Below, one piece after another: positions 44,146 to 54,098 of a stretch of DNA of 64,000 bases. This DNA is from Candidatus Poribacteria bacterium (lineage in GTDB: Bacteria; Poribacteria; WGA-4E; WGA-3G). Position numbers and translations under genes: made by a program. The stretch's first letter is position 1; every line of letters starts with the position of its first letter. The stretch covers positions 186,001 to 250,000 of the forward strand of contig JAPPFM010000059.1 of assembly GCA_028821605.1 (NCBI GenBank). Direction: 5' to 3'. A model generated the notes under the pieces. It was not told the origin of the DNA. It searched no databases and saw only the letters and a program-made list of their open reading frames with translations.

Positions 44146-45134
44146 TACTTTTTACCTTTTTGCACCGTTGCTTCTATCCTTGCATGCGTTTCCTCTTCCC
44201 CACAAAGGCTGAGGAAGACCTCATGTTCCAAGTCAAGTAGATACTGTTCGGTGACGAATTGTGGAGCCGAAAGTGCGCCGCCACAGAGGACATAAGCCAA
44301 TTGATTGGCAAGATGCTGCGTATAGTCATCAATAGCATCCGCTTGCCGAAGGAGATGCGTTTGTAAATTGAGACGAACGATCCCCTCTTCACCAAGAACA
44401 AATATCTGTGGTGGTTCGGGTGGGTTATGCCCTGTTTCGTGCATTGACAGAGCAAGTCTTTTGGTATCTTCGAGATGCGTCTCCTGATTCGATGAGATAG
44501 CATCCGTCCGGCGAAGGTAACCGAGCTTCACTGCTTCTGCAGCGTTTTGTGAAATCGTGGATTCTCGGATGGTATCAAAAGCCTTATTAACATGCGGAAA
44601 CAGGTCCTGAATTGGCGCAGGCAGCGTCTGTCCGTCCAGACATCGGAGTGCCATCTCCTTCGTGCCCCCGCCACCCGGAATAAGCCCAACACGAAGTTCG
44701 ACGAGACCGAGGCGACTCTCCGTAAATGCCTGTACCGCATCAGCCCCGAAGGCAAGTTCGCATCCACCGCCGAGTGCCATGCCCACTGTTGCCGCGACGA
44801 CCGGTTTTGATACTGTCCGAAGCCGTGTACAGACAGTTTGTAGTTTTCGGAGTGTCCCCGAAATCGCTTCCCAATTTTTGCTCTTGGCACGCTCCAGCAG
44901 GAGAATAAGGTCGAGTCCCACCGAAAAATGCTTCGCCTCTGTAGCAACGATCATCCCTGCATAGTTCGTTTCTACCTCGTCTAACGCTGCATCAAACATC
45001 TCCAGCATTCCGTCCCCGATGATGTTCAACTTGCTATGCAGTTCAAACCGGGCGATGCCATCACCGATGTCTATCAAACTGGCATCCGCATTGGAAATGA
45101 TAGGTTTAGTGTCTGTCGTTTTTAATGTTGACAT
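44145..45134 (-). CDS. Enoyl-CoA hydratase-like protein (FadN C-terminal type)
   Basis: 329 residues. SLIDIGDGIARFELHSKLN and VGMALGGGCELAFGADAVQA with VELRVGLIPGGGGTKEM match the hydratase half of FadN-type 3-hydroxyacyl-CoA dehydrogenases, which normally carry a ~400-residue NAD-binding half in front. Here that half is absent: the frame starts at 45134 and the upstream gene is a cupin. It is probably a stand-alone hydratase; the dehydrogenase step must be encoded elsewhere. AAGGT precedes the ATG. Confidence 0.82.
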   Translation of the reverse strand: MSTLKTTDTKPIISNADASLIDIGDGIARFELHSKLNIIGDGMLEMFDAALDEVETNYAGMIVATEAKHFSVGLDLILLLERAKSKNWEAISGTLRKLQTVCTRLRTVSKPVVAATVGMALGGGCELAFGADAVQAFTESRLGLVELRVGLIPGGGGTKEMALRCLDGQTLPAPIQDLFPHVNKAFDTIRESTISQNAAEAVKLGYLRRTDAISSNQETHLEDTKRLALSMHETGHNPPEPPQIFVLGEEGIVRLNLQTHLLRQADAIDDYTQHLANQLAYVLCGGALSAPQFVTEQYLLDLEHEVFLSLCGEEETHARIEATVQKGKK

Positions 45135-45183
45135 CTCAACAATTTACCTTAGGGGCACTCTCAAACTGTTCAGTAACGAGGCC

Positions 45184-45582
45184 TTACACGTCGAAGTGGT
45201 AGATAATTTCATCGAACCGATCCGCTGCGAAGGTAAACAGGAAAACCAAATTCTCGGTGCCTGTGCAACGGAGCGAGTGCTTTGCGTTAGAAGGTATAAA
45301 GACTGACGCACCCGGGCTGAGTGATGCCTCGTGATCGTCTACTGTCACATACCCGTGCCCACTGATGACATAGTATGTCTCTGCAGGGGCGTGGTGATGA
45401 AGCGGAAGAAGGGTCCCTGGCGTCATTTCCGCTATTCCGGTAGAGAGTTGACTGCTGGGGCCACGTTCACCCGATATGAGGATCTTCCAACGCACTGGAC
45501 TTTTGGCGGCGAGGTCTGGATCGTCCCACGTTTCCCAGTCAAGTTCTGCTTCGTTGAGGATAATAGGTCTCTGTTTACTCAT
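45184..45582 (-). CDS. Cupin-domain protein
   Basis: 132 residues (start ATG 45582; GTG 45588 also in frame). Single conserved cupin with the metal-ligand pattern HHHAPAETYYVISG and later HSLRCTG. Such proteins may bind a metal or be small enzymes or sensors; no substrate is indicated. It lies 50 nt upstream of the hydratase-thiolase genes and may be the first gene of that unit. Confidence 0.8.
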   Translation of the reverse strand: MSKQRPIILNEAELDWETWDDPDLAAKSPVRWKILISGERGPSSQLSTGIAEMTPGTLLPLHHHAPAETYYVISGHGYVTVDDHEASLSPGASVFIPSNAKHSLRCTGTENLVFLFTFAADRFDEIIYHFDV

Positions 45583-45665
45583 AGGCACATTCTAACAAAT
45601 CAAAGGGGATTTTACAAGATTTTTCTGATTCAATGGGCATCCCCCCAATGCTTATATACAAAAGA

Positions 45666-45689
45666 AGGGCAGGCACCAGGTCCTGCCCT
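45666..45689 (-). terminator. Hairpin after ilvD
   Basis: AGGGCAGG/CCTGCCCT stem (plus-strand 45666-45689); on the minus strand it is followed by TCTTTT, consistent with a modest intrinsic terminator for ilvD. Confidence 0.6.
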
Positions 45690-45712
45690 ATAGATAAAAA
45701 TGGGAACAGGTT

Positions 45713-47392
45713 TTATCCTGTCACAGCCCCTTCAGAGGCAGAAGAAACCGAACTGGCATACTTTGCCATAACACCGCGAGCATAGCGCGGTTCAGGGGAT
45801 GTCCACTGTTCAAAGCGTGCTTGAATTTCCGTGTCGGAGAGTTGAACATCGAGTCTTCGTTCCTTTGCATCAATTACAATTTCGTCCCCCTCTTGAAGGA
45901 TAGCAATCGGACCGCCTCTTGCTGCTTCGGGAGCGACGTGGCAAATCATGAAACCGTGTGTTGCGCCAGAGAACCTGCCATCGGTTAAGAGGGCAACATC
46001 TTCGCTCAAACCCGCACCGACAATCGCTGCCGTTACGCCCAACATCTCGCGCATACCGGGACCACCGGTGGGTCCCTCATAACGAATAACGACAACATCA
46101 CCCGGTTTAATCTCTCCACCTTTAATCGCGGCAAAGGTATCCTCTTCACGTTCAAAGATACGTGCGGGACCGCGATGGAGCGTTCTGTCCTGTCCGGCTA
46201 ACTTGATAACACACCCGTCTGGGGCAAGGTTCCCCCTCAAGATGGCGAAACCACCCGTCGGTTTGAGCGGGGCATTTACCGGTCTAACGACTTGTTGTCC
46301 TTCAGTTTCGGTCGCTGCGTTTGCCTCTACACCGATAGTTTTACCTGTCACCGTAAGTTCGTCAGTGTGGAGCAAGCCTGCTTCTGCCAAGCGTTTTGCC
46401 AAGAACGGAATGCCTCCCGCTTCATAGAGATCGGTGGCGACAAACTGCCCACCGGGTTTGAGATCCGCCAATACCGGGGTTCTTTGACTAATCGCGTGGA
46501 AGTCCTCAAGTGTCAACGGAATCTGTGCCTCGTATGCGATAGCGAGGAGATGCAAAACGCCATTCGTAGAACCACCCGTTGCAGCGACAGAGGTAATCGC
46601 GTTTTCAAGCGACTTACGGGTGATAATCTGACTCGGTCTCCGGTCATTAGCGAGCATGTCCATGACAAGCTGCCCCGCTTTATATGCTTCCTGATCCTTT
46701 TCTTCTGCAACGGCGGGGACACTTCCGCTTCCCATCGGGGCAATACCTAACATTTCAACGGCTGTTGCCATGGTATTGGCGGTAAATTGTCCACCACATG
46801 CCCCCGGCCCCGGACACCCTTTACTAATGAGATCGTCCAATTCTTCGACGGTTATTGTGCCTTCTGCGTGCTGCCCGACTGCTTCAAATACATCTTGGAT
46901 GGTGACATCGCGTCCCTGAAAGTTGCCGGGCATAATTGAACCGCCGTAGAGCGTGAGCGACGGAATATCTAACCGTGCCAACGCCATGACGGTACCGGGG
47001 ACGGTCTTATCGCACCCACAGAGGGCAACGACAGCATCAAACATGTTGCCGATGGAAACCAACTCAATAGAATCAGCGATGATTTCCCGACTGATAAGTG
47101 AGGTTTTCATACCTTCAGTGCCCATCGTGATACCATCAGAGATACTAACGGTGTTGAATTCAAGCGGTGTTCCGCCTGCAGCGCGGATACCCTCCTTGAC
47201 CTTGGCGGCAAGTCTTCTCAAGTGGAAGTTACAGGGACCGATTTCGATCCATGTATTGGCAACCCCGATAATCGGCTTGTCAAGGTCGTCAGGGGAAAGC
47301 CCGCCATCGCCAAACATGAGCATGGTGCGTGCAGCAGCGCGGTCGGGTCCATCAGTAATCGCATAACTTCGGGGTTTCAACTTATCGGACAT
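45713..47392 (-). CDS. ilvD: Dihydroxy-acid dehydratase
   Basis: 559 residues, normal length. Fe-S cysteines occur in [12 protein letters not shown] and [38 protein letters not shown] is also typical. It makes 2-keto acids from the dihydroxy acids produced by IlvC, the third shared step in branched-chain synthesis. It is unlinked to ilvBNC (12 kb away) and shows no T-box. AGGAG precedes the ATG. Confidence 0.96.
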   Translation of the reverse strand: MSDKLKPRSYAITDGPDRAAARTMLMFGDGGLSPDDLDKPIIGVANTWIEIGPCNFHLRRLAAKVKEGIRAAGGTPLEFNTVSISDGITMGTEGMKTSLISREIIADSIELVSIGNMFDAVVALCGCDKTVPGTVMALARLDIPSLTLYGGSIMPGNFQGRDVTIQDVFEAVGQHAEGTITVEELDDLISKGCPGPGACGGQFTANTMATAVEMLGIAPMGSGSVPAVAEEKDQEAYKAGQLVMDMLANDRRPSQIITRKSLENAITSVAATGGSTNGVLHLLAIAYEAQIPLTLEDFHAISQRTPVLADLKPGGQFVATDLYEAGGIPFLAKRLAEAGLLHTDELTVTGKTIGVEANAATETEGQQVVRPVNAPLKPTGGFAILRGNLAPDGCVIKLAGQDRTLHRGPARIFEREEDTFAAIKGGEIKPGDVVVIRYEGPTGGPGMREMLGVTAAIVGAGLSEDVALLTDGRFSGATHGFMICHVAPEAARGGPIAILQEGDEIVIDAKERRLDVQLSDTEIQARFEQWTSPEPRYARGVMAKYASSVSSASEGAVTG

Positions 47393-47480
47393 TTCTTTGT
47401 ATTCTCCTACAAATTGATGAAAAGGCAGAAGGCGGCATGGGAAATCAGTTCCCTACAACGCCGAAATTTAGAAATCGCAA

Positions 47481-48008
47481 CTACATCGTAAATTCGTAGA
47501 CAAGTTCTCCATTCGGAGCATTTTTGAGTCGTAAAATGATGGTGCCTGCTTCCTGTCGGTAAGCGTTCTGATATAGTGTTTTGATCGGTGTAAGATCGAA
47601 GCGATAGTTATCCGTTGGATATGCTTCGCATGTATCGCCGTTAGCATTGTGTGCGATAGAAGCATGGAGTTGAACAGGGAACGATTCAAGGAACGTATCC
47701 GAAACAACGAGTGTGAATTGGTGATCTTCACATCCACCACTATAGGATACACTAATATCCAGCGTATCATCTGTGATAGTGGCAGAATTTAAGGTATATT
47801 CGTCGGTTCCGAACCTATCCCCTGCATCACCAATGAAAACAGCACCTGTATAAAATATTTCGTCTGGATTAACGTCATCTACGGAAATAGATGCGGTATC
47901 ATCAGGTTCTGCCTTCATTTGGTTGTTTAACTGCTGGCACCCCATGACGAAAATGGACAGACTCAAGGCATATACAATGACCTTTTTAAATCTCATGTTT
48001 ATGTCCAT
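47481..48008 (-). CDS. Small hypothetical lipoprotein
   Basis: 175 residues. A signal sequence with lipobox FVMGC at about residue 24 predicts an acylated, periplasm-facing protein. The start may be 48008 or the ATG at 47996. The mature part is acidic and beta-rich, with a Cys pair in YSGGCEDHQFTLVVS and DTCEAYPTDNYR that may form a disulfide. I do not recognise the family. Its position after hppA (48038-48056 hairpin between) gives no clue. Confidence 0.7.
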   Translation of the reverse strand: MDINMRFKKVIVYALSLSIFVMGCQQLNNQMKAEPDDTASISVDDVNPDEIFYTGAVFIGDAGDRFGTDEYTLNSATITDDTLDISVSYSGGCEDHQFTLVVSDTFLESFPVQLHASIAHNANGDTCEAYPTDNYRFDLTPIKTLYQNAYRQEAGTIILRLKNAPNGELVYEFTM

Positions 48009-48037
48009 TGGGTATATAAGGTTTGTGCTAAAACTCA

Positions 48038-48056
48038 GCGCGGTTACAAACCGCGC
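48038..48056. other. Hairpin downstream of hppA
   Basis: GCGCGG-TTACAAA-CCGCGC; on the minus strand it lies 30 nt after the hppA stop and is followed by TGAGTTTTAG. Possibly a weak terminator, and one of the GGTTACAAACC repeats. Confidence 0.55.
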
Positions 48057-48086
48057 CTACCGGGTCTAGTGTTTGATGCTCAATCA

Positions 48087-50444
48087 CTACATACCGAGCC
48101 AACTGTTAAGCATACCACCGTATTTCGCAATGAGACCCGCAAACACGACAGACACCATAGACATCAATTTAATTAGGATGTTAAGCGAAGGACCAGAGGT
48201 ATCTTTGAAGGGATCCCCGACCGTATCACCGACGACGGTAGCTTTGTGTTGTTCAGAACCTTTTTCACCGTATTCGTCCTTATGGCTGCCTTCTTCAATG
48301 AACTTTTTGGCGTTGTCCCATGCACCACCGGCATTTGCCATCATGATTGCGAGGACAAACCCAGTCGCCAAGCCACCTGCCAGCAATCCTAACACACCAC
48401 CGACATCAAAAATTAGACCGACAGCGACAGGCACAATGATGGCGATGAGTGATGGGAAAATCATCTCCCGTTGTGCACCAACGGTTGAGATTTCGACACA
48501 TCGTGCGTAATCCGGTTTCTCTTCCCCTTTCATAATGCCCGGTTTCTCGCCAAACTGACGGCGGACTTCTGCGACCATAGCACCAGCGGCACGTCCAACG
48601 GCTTTCATTGTCAATGCACAGAAATAGAACGCCATCACCGCACCGATGAACAATCCGATGAGGACCTGTGGGTTCATCAAAGTGACGTTGTAGTAGTCCA
48701 TAAATTGACTGACGCTGACCTTTAGCGTCTCAACTGTGCCCTCGCCCTCAATATCCAGTGTTTCCTTGCCTGCCAAGTGGATTAAGCCATATCGGATTTC
48801 TTCCAAGTAGGCAGCCAAGAGTGCAAGTGCCGTTAGGGCGGCTGAACCGATTGCAAATCCTTTACCTGTTGCGGCGGTCGTATTACCGAGGGCATCTAAC
48901 TGATCTGTACGCTCTCGGACACTTTTATCAAGTTCCGCCATCTCCGCGTTTCCGCCAGCATTGTCCGCGATGGGTCCATAAGCATCTGTAGCAAGGGTAA
49001 TACCGAGTGTCGCCAGCATACCCACAGCAGCAATACCGACACCGTAAAGTCCCATCAACGGTTCCGTTGCCCCGCCGGGGAGGTAGTAACTGATAGCAAC
49101 TGCGGCAACAATCGTTATGACTGGAATCGCTGTTGATTCCATACCGACAGCGATGCCTTCAATAATTACTGTCGCGGGTCCGGTTTGTGCCTGCTTCGCG
49201 ATGGCACGCGTCGGAGCATAATCGTGAGAGGTAAAAATTTCGGTAACTTTACCGATAACCAAGCCTGCTACAAGACCAGCGATAATTGCACCCCACACCT
49301 GCCACTTGTTGGGAAGATCAAGGTAGATAAGGACAGGAAGCGACAAGACTGCGATGCCTACAGCACTACCGTTAATGCCGAAGTTAAGTGAGCCCATCAA
49401 CTGTCTCATTGATGCGCCCTCTTTTGTTCGCACCAGATAGATGCCCAAAATGGAGAGAATCACGCCGATACCGGCAATAATCATCGGTGCCGAGAGATAT
49501 TTAAGTTGGAGGGCAAGGTCACCGTGATCTTTGGCAGCGACAGCAGCAACACCAAGAGCAGCCGTCGCGAGGATTGAACCTGCGTAGGATTCGTAGAGGT
49601 CTGCCCCCATACCTGCGACATCACCGACGTTATCACCGACGTTATCTGCGATAACAGCAGGGTTACGCGGGTCATCTTCTGGAATCCCGGCTTCAACTTT
49701 TCCAACCAGATCTGCCCCAACATCCGCGGCTTTGGTATAGATGCCACCGCCAACACGAGCGAAGAGTGCTTGCGTTGAGGCACCCATGCCGAAACTGAGC
49801 ATAATCACAGTAATTTGCGGCAGAGGGTTTACTTCTAAAAATCCAGGCAATATCTTGGGGAACAGGTAGTAAAGAATGAGAAACCATCCAGTAATGTCAA
49901 GGAGTGCGAATCCGACGACTATTAATCCCATAACCGCGCCAGCACGGAATGAGACTTTCAAGCCGGCGTTGAGTCCTTGCATCGCGGCACTTGTCGTGCG
50001 TGCGGAGGCGTTGGTCGCTGTCTTCATGCCGAGGAAACCGCAGAGTCCTGAGAAAAAACCACCTGTGAGAAAGGCAAACGGAACGACTTTGTTCTGGGCA
50101 TCAAGGACGAAAGCCATGAAGATAAATATAAGGCAGAGAACAACAAAAACGATACCTACTACCTTGTATTGTTGTCTGAGATATGCCATCGCGCCCTCGC
50201 GCACAGATTGAGCAATCTCGCGCATTGTCTCGTTCCCCTCGTCCTGCTTCATCACAGAACGATAGAAATGGTACGCGAAACCTAAAGCGATAAGCGCGCC
50301 AACCGGAGCAATCCACCATACCGGTGGCAGCGGGGGTTGGGAGTTTGTTTGGGCAAAAGCTTCGGTAGCTAAATTTAGGATGGGTAGGAATATCAGAAAT
50401 GATTTCCAATTTAGCCACCCTCTCTTGCAAGTGATATCACGCAT
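48087..50444 (-). CDS. hppA: Membrane-bound pyrophosphatase, ion-pumping
   Basis: 785 residues from ATG 50444, selected because AAGAGG is just upstream; a frame to 50513 adds unrelated residues. About 15 membrane helices. The PPi/Mg site reads DVGADLVGKVEAGIPEDDPR and NVGDNVGDVAGMGADLYE. The GNTTAATGKG motif has Ala and Gly where K-independent enzymes have Lys and Thr, pointing to a K-dependent Na or H pump. It couples PPi hydrolysis to ion export. An N-terminal segment ending LATEAFAQ resembles a signal peptide. Confidence 0.94.
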   Translation of the reverse strand: MRDITCKRGWLNWKSFLIFLPILNLATEAFAQTNSQPPLPPVWWIAPVGALIALGFAYHFYRSVMKQDEGNETMREIAQSVREGAMAYLRQQYKVVGIVFVVLCLIFIFMAFVLDAQNKVVPFAFLTGGFFSGLCGFLGMKTATNASARTTSAAMQGLNAGLKVSFRAGAVMGLIVVGFALLDITGWFLILYYLFPKILPGFLEVNPLPQITVIMLSFGMGASTQALFARVGGGIYTKAADVGADLVGKVEAGIPEDDPRNPAVIADNVGDNVGDVAGMGADLYESYAGSILATAALGVAAVAAKDHGDLALQLKYLSAPMIIAGIGVILSILGIYLVRTKEGASMRQLMGSLNFGINGSAVGIAVLSLPVLIYLDLPNKWQVWGAIIAGLVAGLVIGKVTEIFTSHDYAPTRAIAKQAQTGPATVIIEGIAVGMESTAIPVITIVAAVAISYYLPGGATEPLMGLYGVGIAAVGMLATLGITLATDAYGPIADNAGGNAEMAELDKSVRERTDQLDALGNTTAATGKGFAIGSAALTALALLAAYLEEIRYGLIHLAGKETLDIEGEGTVETLKVSVSQFMDYYNVTLMNPQVLIGLFIGAVMAFYFCALTMKAVGRAAGAMVAEVRRQFGEKPGIMKGEEKPDYARCVEISTVGAQREMIFPSLIAIIVPVAVGLIFDVGGVLGLLAGGLATGFVLAIMMANAGGAWDNAKKFIEEGSHKDEYGEKGSEQHKATVVGDTVGDPFKDTSGPSLNILIKLMSMVSVVFAGLIAKYGGMLNSWLGM

Positions 50445-50587
50445 TAAAAACCTCTTTTCTTTTATTTTTCTACGATTGGCATTCTGCTCGGTTTTGTTCA
50501 GTCCCTTCCGCAATAACGGGTAGTGAATCCCTGTCCAAAACCGGTTTTTTGTTAAATTTGTACCGTCATCTCAGTAATTCACGCTTT

Positions 50588-50727
50588 TTTAGTAAACCTG
50601 AAAATATGTAGACAGTTGTTTAGCGATCAGAACTCTCACTGCTGCTGGCGAGGGAGTTTTTGCTGGGGTGTTTCTGCTAGTATCCTCGCCCTTCAACAAT
50701 GTCTAATTAATTGTAGATTTTACTATA
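50588..50727. mobile_element. MITE with TA-flanked terminal inverted repeats, 140 bp
   Basis: Left end TTTAGTAAACCTGAAAATA and right end GTAGATTTTACTATA. The interior is nearly identical to the copy at 54341-54482 over about 85 bp, including GCTGGCGAG, TTTTTGCTGGGGTGTTTCT and AATGTCTAATTAATTGTAG. No coding capacity. It lies between folC and hppA. Confidence 0.65.
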
Positions 50728-50749
50728 ACAATAGGTACCATATAACAGT

Positions 50750-52132
50750 CTAAACAAAAAATGAGTCTCCCTCCTGACTGTCGAAACCTGAAAACCATTC
50801 TAACACTTGACCGACAAGGTAGAGCGAACCTGTAATACAAATTAAATCTGTTGGTGATGCGTCGGATAACGCCTTCTCGATCGCTTTTTCCGGCATCGAA
50901 CACGTAGCCACCCTCTTGCATATACGCTTCCATGAATCCCGTATTTCTTCAGCTGGCATCACACGCGGGTTATTGGGAACTTGTGTTGTAATCACGGAAT
51001 CTGCTGTTTGTGAGATAATGTCGCCAATTGCTGTCAGATTTTTATCTTTCATTAGGCTAACGATAAAGGTCACCCGAGTATAACGAAAACTCTGACGGAT
51101 CGTACAGCATAACGCCTCCATTGAGACCGGCGAATGCGCACCATCGAGTACGACAATCGGTGAGGACATAATTCGTTGGATTCGTCCATGCCACTGCACA
51201 TTCTTAAAGCCCGTGTAAACACTGGTGTTCGGAATTATGTATCCTTGCTGTTTAAGGCATTCAATCGCTGCAATAGCCGTTATCGCGTTTATAAACTGAT
51301 GGTGTCCTAAAAGCGGCAAAGTAAGCTGCGAATAACGCTCCGAATCCGTTTCCACGTCAAATTGCTGTGCTACTGGAACACCATCGGTATCCTGAACGAG
51401 CCGAGGAATTGACACACAGGAATTTTTGCCTACTAAACCCTTTGCTTCAATAATCGGTGCCTTGCGTTCACCTGCCACTTTTTCAAATACAGCCTGCGCC
51501 TCCGGATGCTGCGGAGCGAGTGCCAAAGGACACCCCTGTTTAATGATTTCCGCCTTCTCACCTGCTATCTCAGTATACGTCTCCCCCAATATCGCAGTGT
51601 GCTCCAAACCGATTGGCGTAATAACGGTTGTGATCGGCGTGACAACGTTTGTCGCATCGAGTCTACCGCCCAAGCCAACTTCGATAACGGCAAAGTCTGT
51701 TGCTTTGTCGGCGAAATAGGAAAAAGCAAGCGCGGTGTATATTTCAAAAAACGAAACACGTCCGAATTCGGAAGCCGAAACAGTCTCGATCGCAGGCTTG
51801 AGTTTCTCAATATGGAACGCAACGTCTGATTCTGAAATTAACTCATCATCAATACGGCACCGTTCTCGTGGTCTAATGAGATGCGGGGATGTAAACAAGC
51901 CCGTTTTATAGCCAGCATGCGTAAGCACTGATGCCACAAGTGCAGCCGTAGAGCCTTTCCCTTTGCTTCCTGCGATGTGGATAACCTTCAATCTATCGTG
52001 TGGATTATCAAGCAGTTCCAGTAATGAGGTGATCCTATCCAGATTATAGAACCGCGCCTGCCGTGAAAAATCAGGACTTCTTTCATAGTCAATAAATGAT
52101 TCGATATAGGCAAGCGCTGCTTCATAATCCAT
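50750..52132 (-). CDS. folC: Folylpolyglutamate/dihydrofolate synthase
   Basis: 460 residues. P-loop HIAGSKGKGSTAALVAS and the Mur-ligase fold (TSPHLIRPRERCRIDDE, EVGLGGRLDATNVV) identify the enzyme, which adds glutamate to folates. It follows glyA by 57 nt, a functional one-carbon pair. Leader ACCGCAAGGCAACTTAAAA before ATG is a diverged copy of the start-anchored motif. Confidence 0.93.
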   Translation of the reverse strand: MDYEAALAYIESFIDYERSPDFSRQARFYNLDRITSLLELLDNPHDRLKVIHIAGSKGKGSTAALVASVLTHAGYKTGLFTSPHLIRPRERCRIDDELISESDVAFHIEKLKPAIETVSASEFGRVSFFEIYTALAFSYFADKATDFAVIEVGLGGRLDATNVVTPITTVITPIGLEHTAILGETYTEIAGEKAEIIKQGCPLALAPQHPEAQAVFEKVAGERKAPIIEAKGLVGKNSCVSIPRLVQDTDGVPVAQQFDVETDSERYSQLTLPLLGHHQFINAITAIAAIECLKQQGYIIPNTSVYTGFKNVQWHGRIQRIMSSPIVVLDGAHSPVSMEALCCTIRQSFRYTRVTFIVSLMKDKNLTAIGDIISQTADSVITTQVPNNPRVMPAEEIRDSWKRICKRVATCSMPEKAIEKALSDASPTDLICITGSLYLVGQVLEWFSGFDSQEGDSFFV

Positions 52133-52189
52133 TTTTTAAGTTGCCTTGCGGTTCGGTGAGGGCGGGATGTGTCAAAAACGTTCCTCTAA

Positions 52190-53458
52190 CTACTCTAAAT
52201 ATTCATAAATCGGGAATTGTGTGCAGAGTTCTTTGACTTTCTCCCGGATTTGCCGTTTGATAGAGGCTTTCTGCCTGTTTTCAAGTGTCTCAGCGATGAA
52301 ATCCGCAACTTGGACCATCTCATCCTCTTTCATTCCGCGGGTCGTAATCATCGGTGTACCGAGGCGTAGCCCGCTTGTTGTTCTCGGTTTCCTTTTGTCG
52401 AAAGGAATCGTGTTTTTATTCACAATAATTCCGGCATCTTCCAAATGATCGGCGGCTTGTCGTCCACTTAGCTTCTCATACTTGGAGGTAAGATCTATCA
52501 ACATCAGGTGATTGTCGGTTCCACCGCTCACCAATCGGAATCCATTTTCAATTAACCTCGCAGCGAGTGCTTTAGCATTTTTAACAATCTGTGCCTGATA
52601 TGTTTTGAAAGCGGGTTCGCTCGCTTCCTTGAAGGCAACGGCTCTCGCAGCGATTGTATGGAGAAAAGGTCCGCCCTGTAAACCCGGAAATACCGCGCGA
52701 TCAATCTTATCCGCATGTTCGGCTTTACACATAATCATGGCACCGCGGGGACCGCGTAACGTCTTGTGTGTTGTTGTTGTAATCACATCGCTGTATGGGG
52801 CGGGATCCGGATGTGCACCACCAGCAATAAGCCCCGCAATATGAGCTATATCTGCAAGTAAGTAGGCACCCACAGAATCAGCAACCTGCCGCCATGCAGC
52901 AAAATCAAAGTGTCGAGGATAGGCTGTCGCACCGACAACAATAAGTTTCGGACGATGCTCCTTAGCAAGACGTGCGATCTCTTCCATGTCAATCCGCTCG
53001 GTTTCAGCATCTACACCATAAGCAGAAATGTTGTAATAGTTCCCCGAGAAGTTGACACCAGCACCGTGCGTGAGATGTCCACCTTGACTGAGAGACATAC
53101 CGAGAATCGTGTCCCCCGGTTCGAGCAGCGCGTGGTAGACCGCCATGTTCGCTTGGCTGCCAGCGTGCGGTTGGACATTGACGTGATCAACACCAAAGAG
53201 TCCCTTCGCGCGTTCAATCGCGAGCGATTCGACATCGTCCATAAACTGACATCCGTTATAGTAACGCTCACCCGGATAGCCTTCAGCATATTTATTGGCG
53301 AGAATGCTGCTCTGCGCATCCATAACAGCACGGCTGGCATAATTCTCGGAAGGGATTAGCATGAGAGAATCTTGTTGGCGTTTGAGGTCTTTGGCGGCGA
53401 TTTCAACAATTTGCGGGTCGACTTCACCTAATTTGGAATTTAATGTGTTCATTTCCAT
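52190..53458 (-). CDS. glyA: Serine hydroxymethyltransferase
   Basis: 422 residues. The PLP lysine motif reads [25 protein letters not shown] and [12 protein letters not shown] also fit. Makes glycine and methylene-tetrahydrofolate from serine. Start 53458 or ATG 53452. First of a glyA-folC unit. Confidence 0.96.
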   Translation of the reverse strand: MEMNTLNSKLGEVDPQIVEIAAKDLKRQQDSLMLIPSENYASRAVMDAQSSILANKYAEGYPGERYYNGCQFMDDVESLAIERAKGLFGVDHVNVQPHAGSQANMAVYHALLEPGDTILGMSLSQGGHLTHGAGVNFSGNYYNISAYGVDAETERIDMEEIARLAKEHRPKLIVVGATAYPRHFDFAAWRQVADSVGAYLLADIAHIAGLIAGGAHPDPAPYSDVITTTTHKTLRGPRGAMIMCKAEHADKIDRAVFPGLQGGPFLHTIAARAVAFKEASEPAFKTYQAQIVKNAKALAARLIENGFRLVSGGTDNHLMLIDLTSKYEKLSGRQAADHLEDAGIIVNKNTIPFDKRKPRTTSGLRLGTPMITTRGMKEDEMVQVADFIAETLENRQKASIKRQIREKVKELCTQFPIYEYLE

Positions 53459-53523
53459 TCACCGCTTGTAATTAAATTTTAATTTAAAATACGAGATGGC
53501 ATTGTATTTGTAGAGGTTAAATT

Positions 53524-53706
53524 TTAACACAAATTCGCTACAAATTCAAATTTTTCTAAGAGTGGGTATACATCGTTGCGACGCAACCAATCTAAAGGAT
53601 AGAAGCGTGGAAGGATAGAAACGAAAACTGAATGAAGATCATCTATTGTGCAAAGTCCCTGTGTCTCAGTAGGACACGAGACTTTTAATACAGTTCTGAC
53701 ATCCAT
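53524..53706 (-). CDS. Possible small protein overlapping the aspartyl protease gene
   Basis: 60 residues, start MDVRTVLKVS, with a 22-bp overlap with the protease gene end. The C-terminal text FYPLDWLRRNDVYPLLEKFE looks protein-like, but no family is known to me and there is no separate ribosome site. It may be a translationally coupled small gene or chance. Confidence 0.3.
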   Translation of the reverse strand: MDVRTVLKVSCPTETQGLCTIDDLHSVFVSILPRFYPLDWLRRNDVYPLLEKFEFVANLC

Positions 53707-54098
53707 TCGCCATCATGGTCAGGATTATAGATTAACCCTTGCTTCATGTCAAGACAGAGGTCGAGATCCTCTAACATGATATGTCCGATAAGGACAGGCG
53801 TGCCTTCAGGGACACCCAGAACGGTCGTGATGCTCTCACGTTCCAAGAGCCTAAATTGGACGGGTGAATAAATCCAAAGTTCCGTGAGACCGTTGACCGT
53901 TCGCACCGGCTCACTTCTAAACGGTGTTAAGCCGAGTTGCTCAATAAGGGATGGTGGTAGACCGAGCCGTGTTGCGCCGGTATCGACGAGGGCATCTTCG
54001 ACGGTAATTCGCCGCACGTCTTCGGGGTTCATAAAGCCAGCCCCCGCTAAAGTAAGTTCGTCGTTGTTTGCGAGTTCGATTCTTGCTGTATGTCTCAT
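53685..54098 (-). CDS. Retropepsin-like aspartyl protease domain protein
   Basis: 137 residues. The catalytic motif DALVDTGATRLGLP and the later VLIGHIMLEDLDLCLD (flap and second Gly/Asp strand) fit the clan AA family of single-domain, dimeric retropepsin-like proteases. Function unknown in bacteria. A promoter may lie at 54279-54308 (TTGACA, 18-nt spacer, TAAAAT on the minus strand). AGGAAACATTCAAAATG is the start context. Confidence 0.75.
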   Translation of the reverse strand: MRHTARIELANNDELTLAGAGFMNPEDVRRITVEDALVDTGATRLGLPPSLIEQLGLTPFRSEPVRTVNGLTELWIYSPVQFRLLERESITTVLGVPEGTPVLIGHIMLEDLDLCLDMKQGLIYNPDHDGEWMSELY

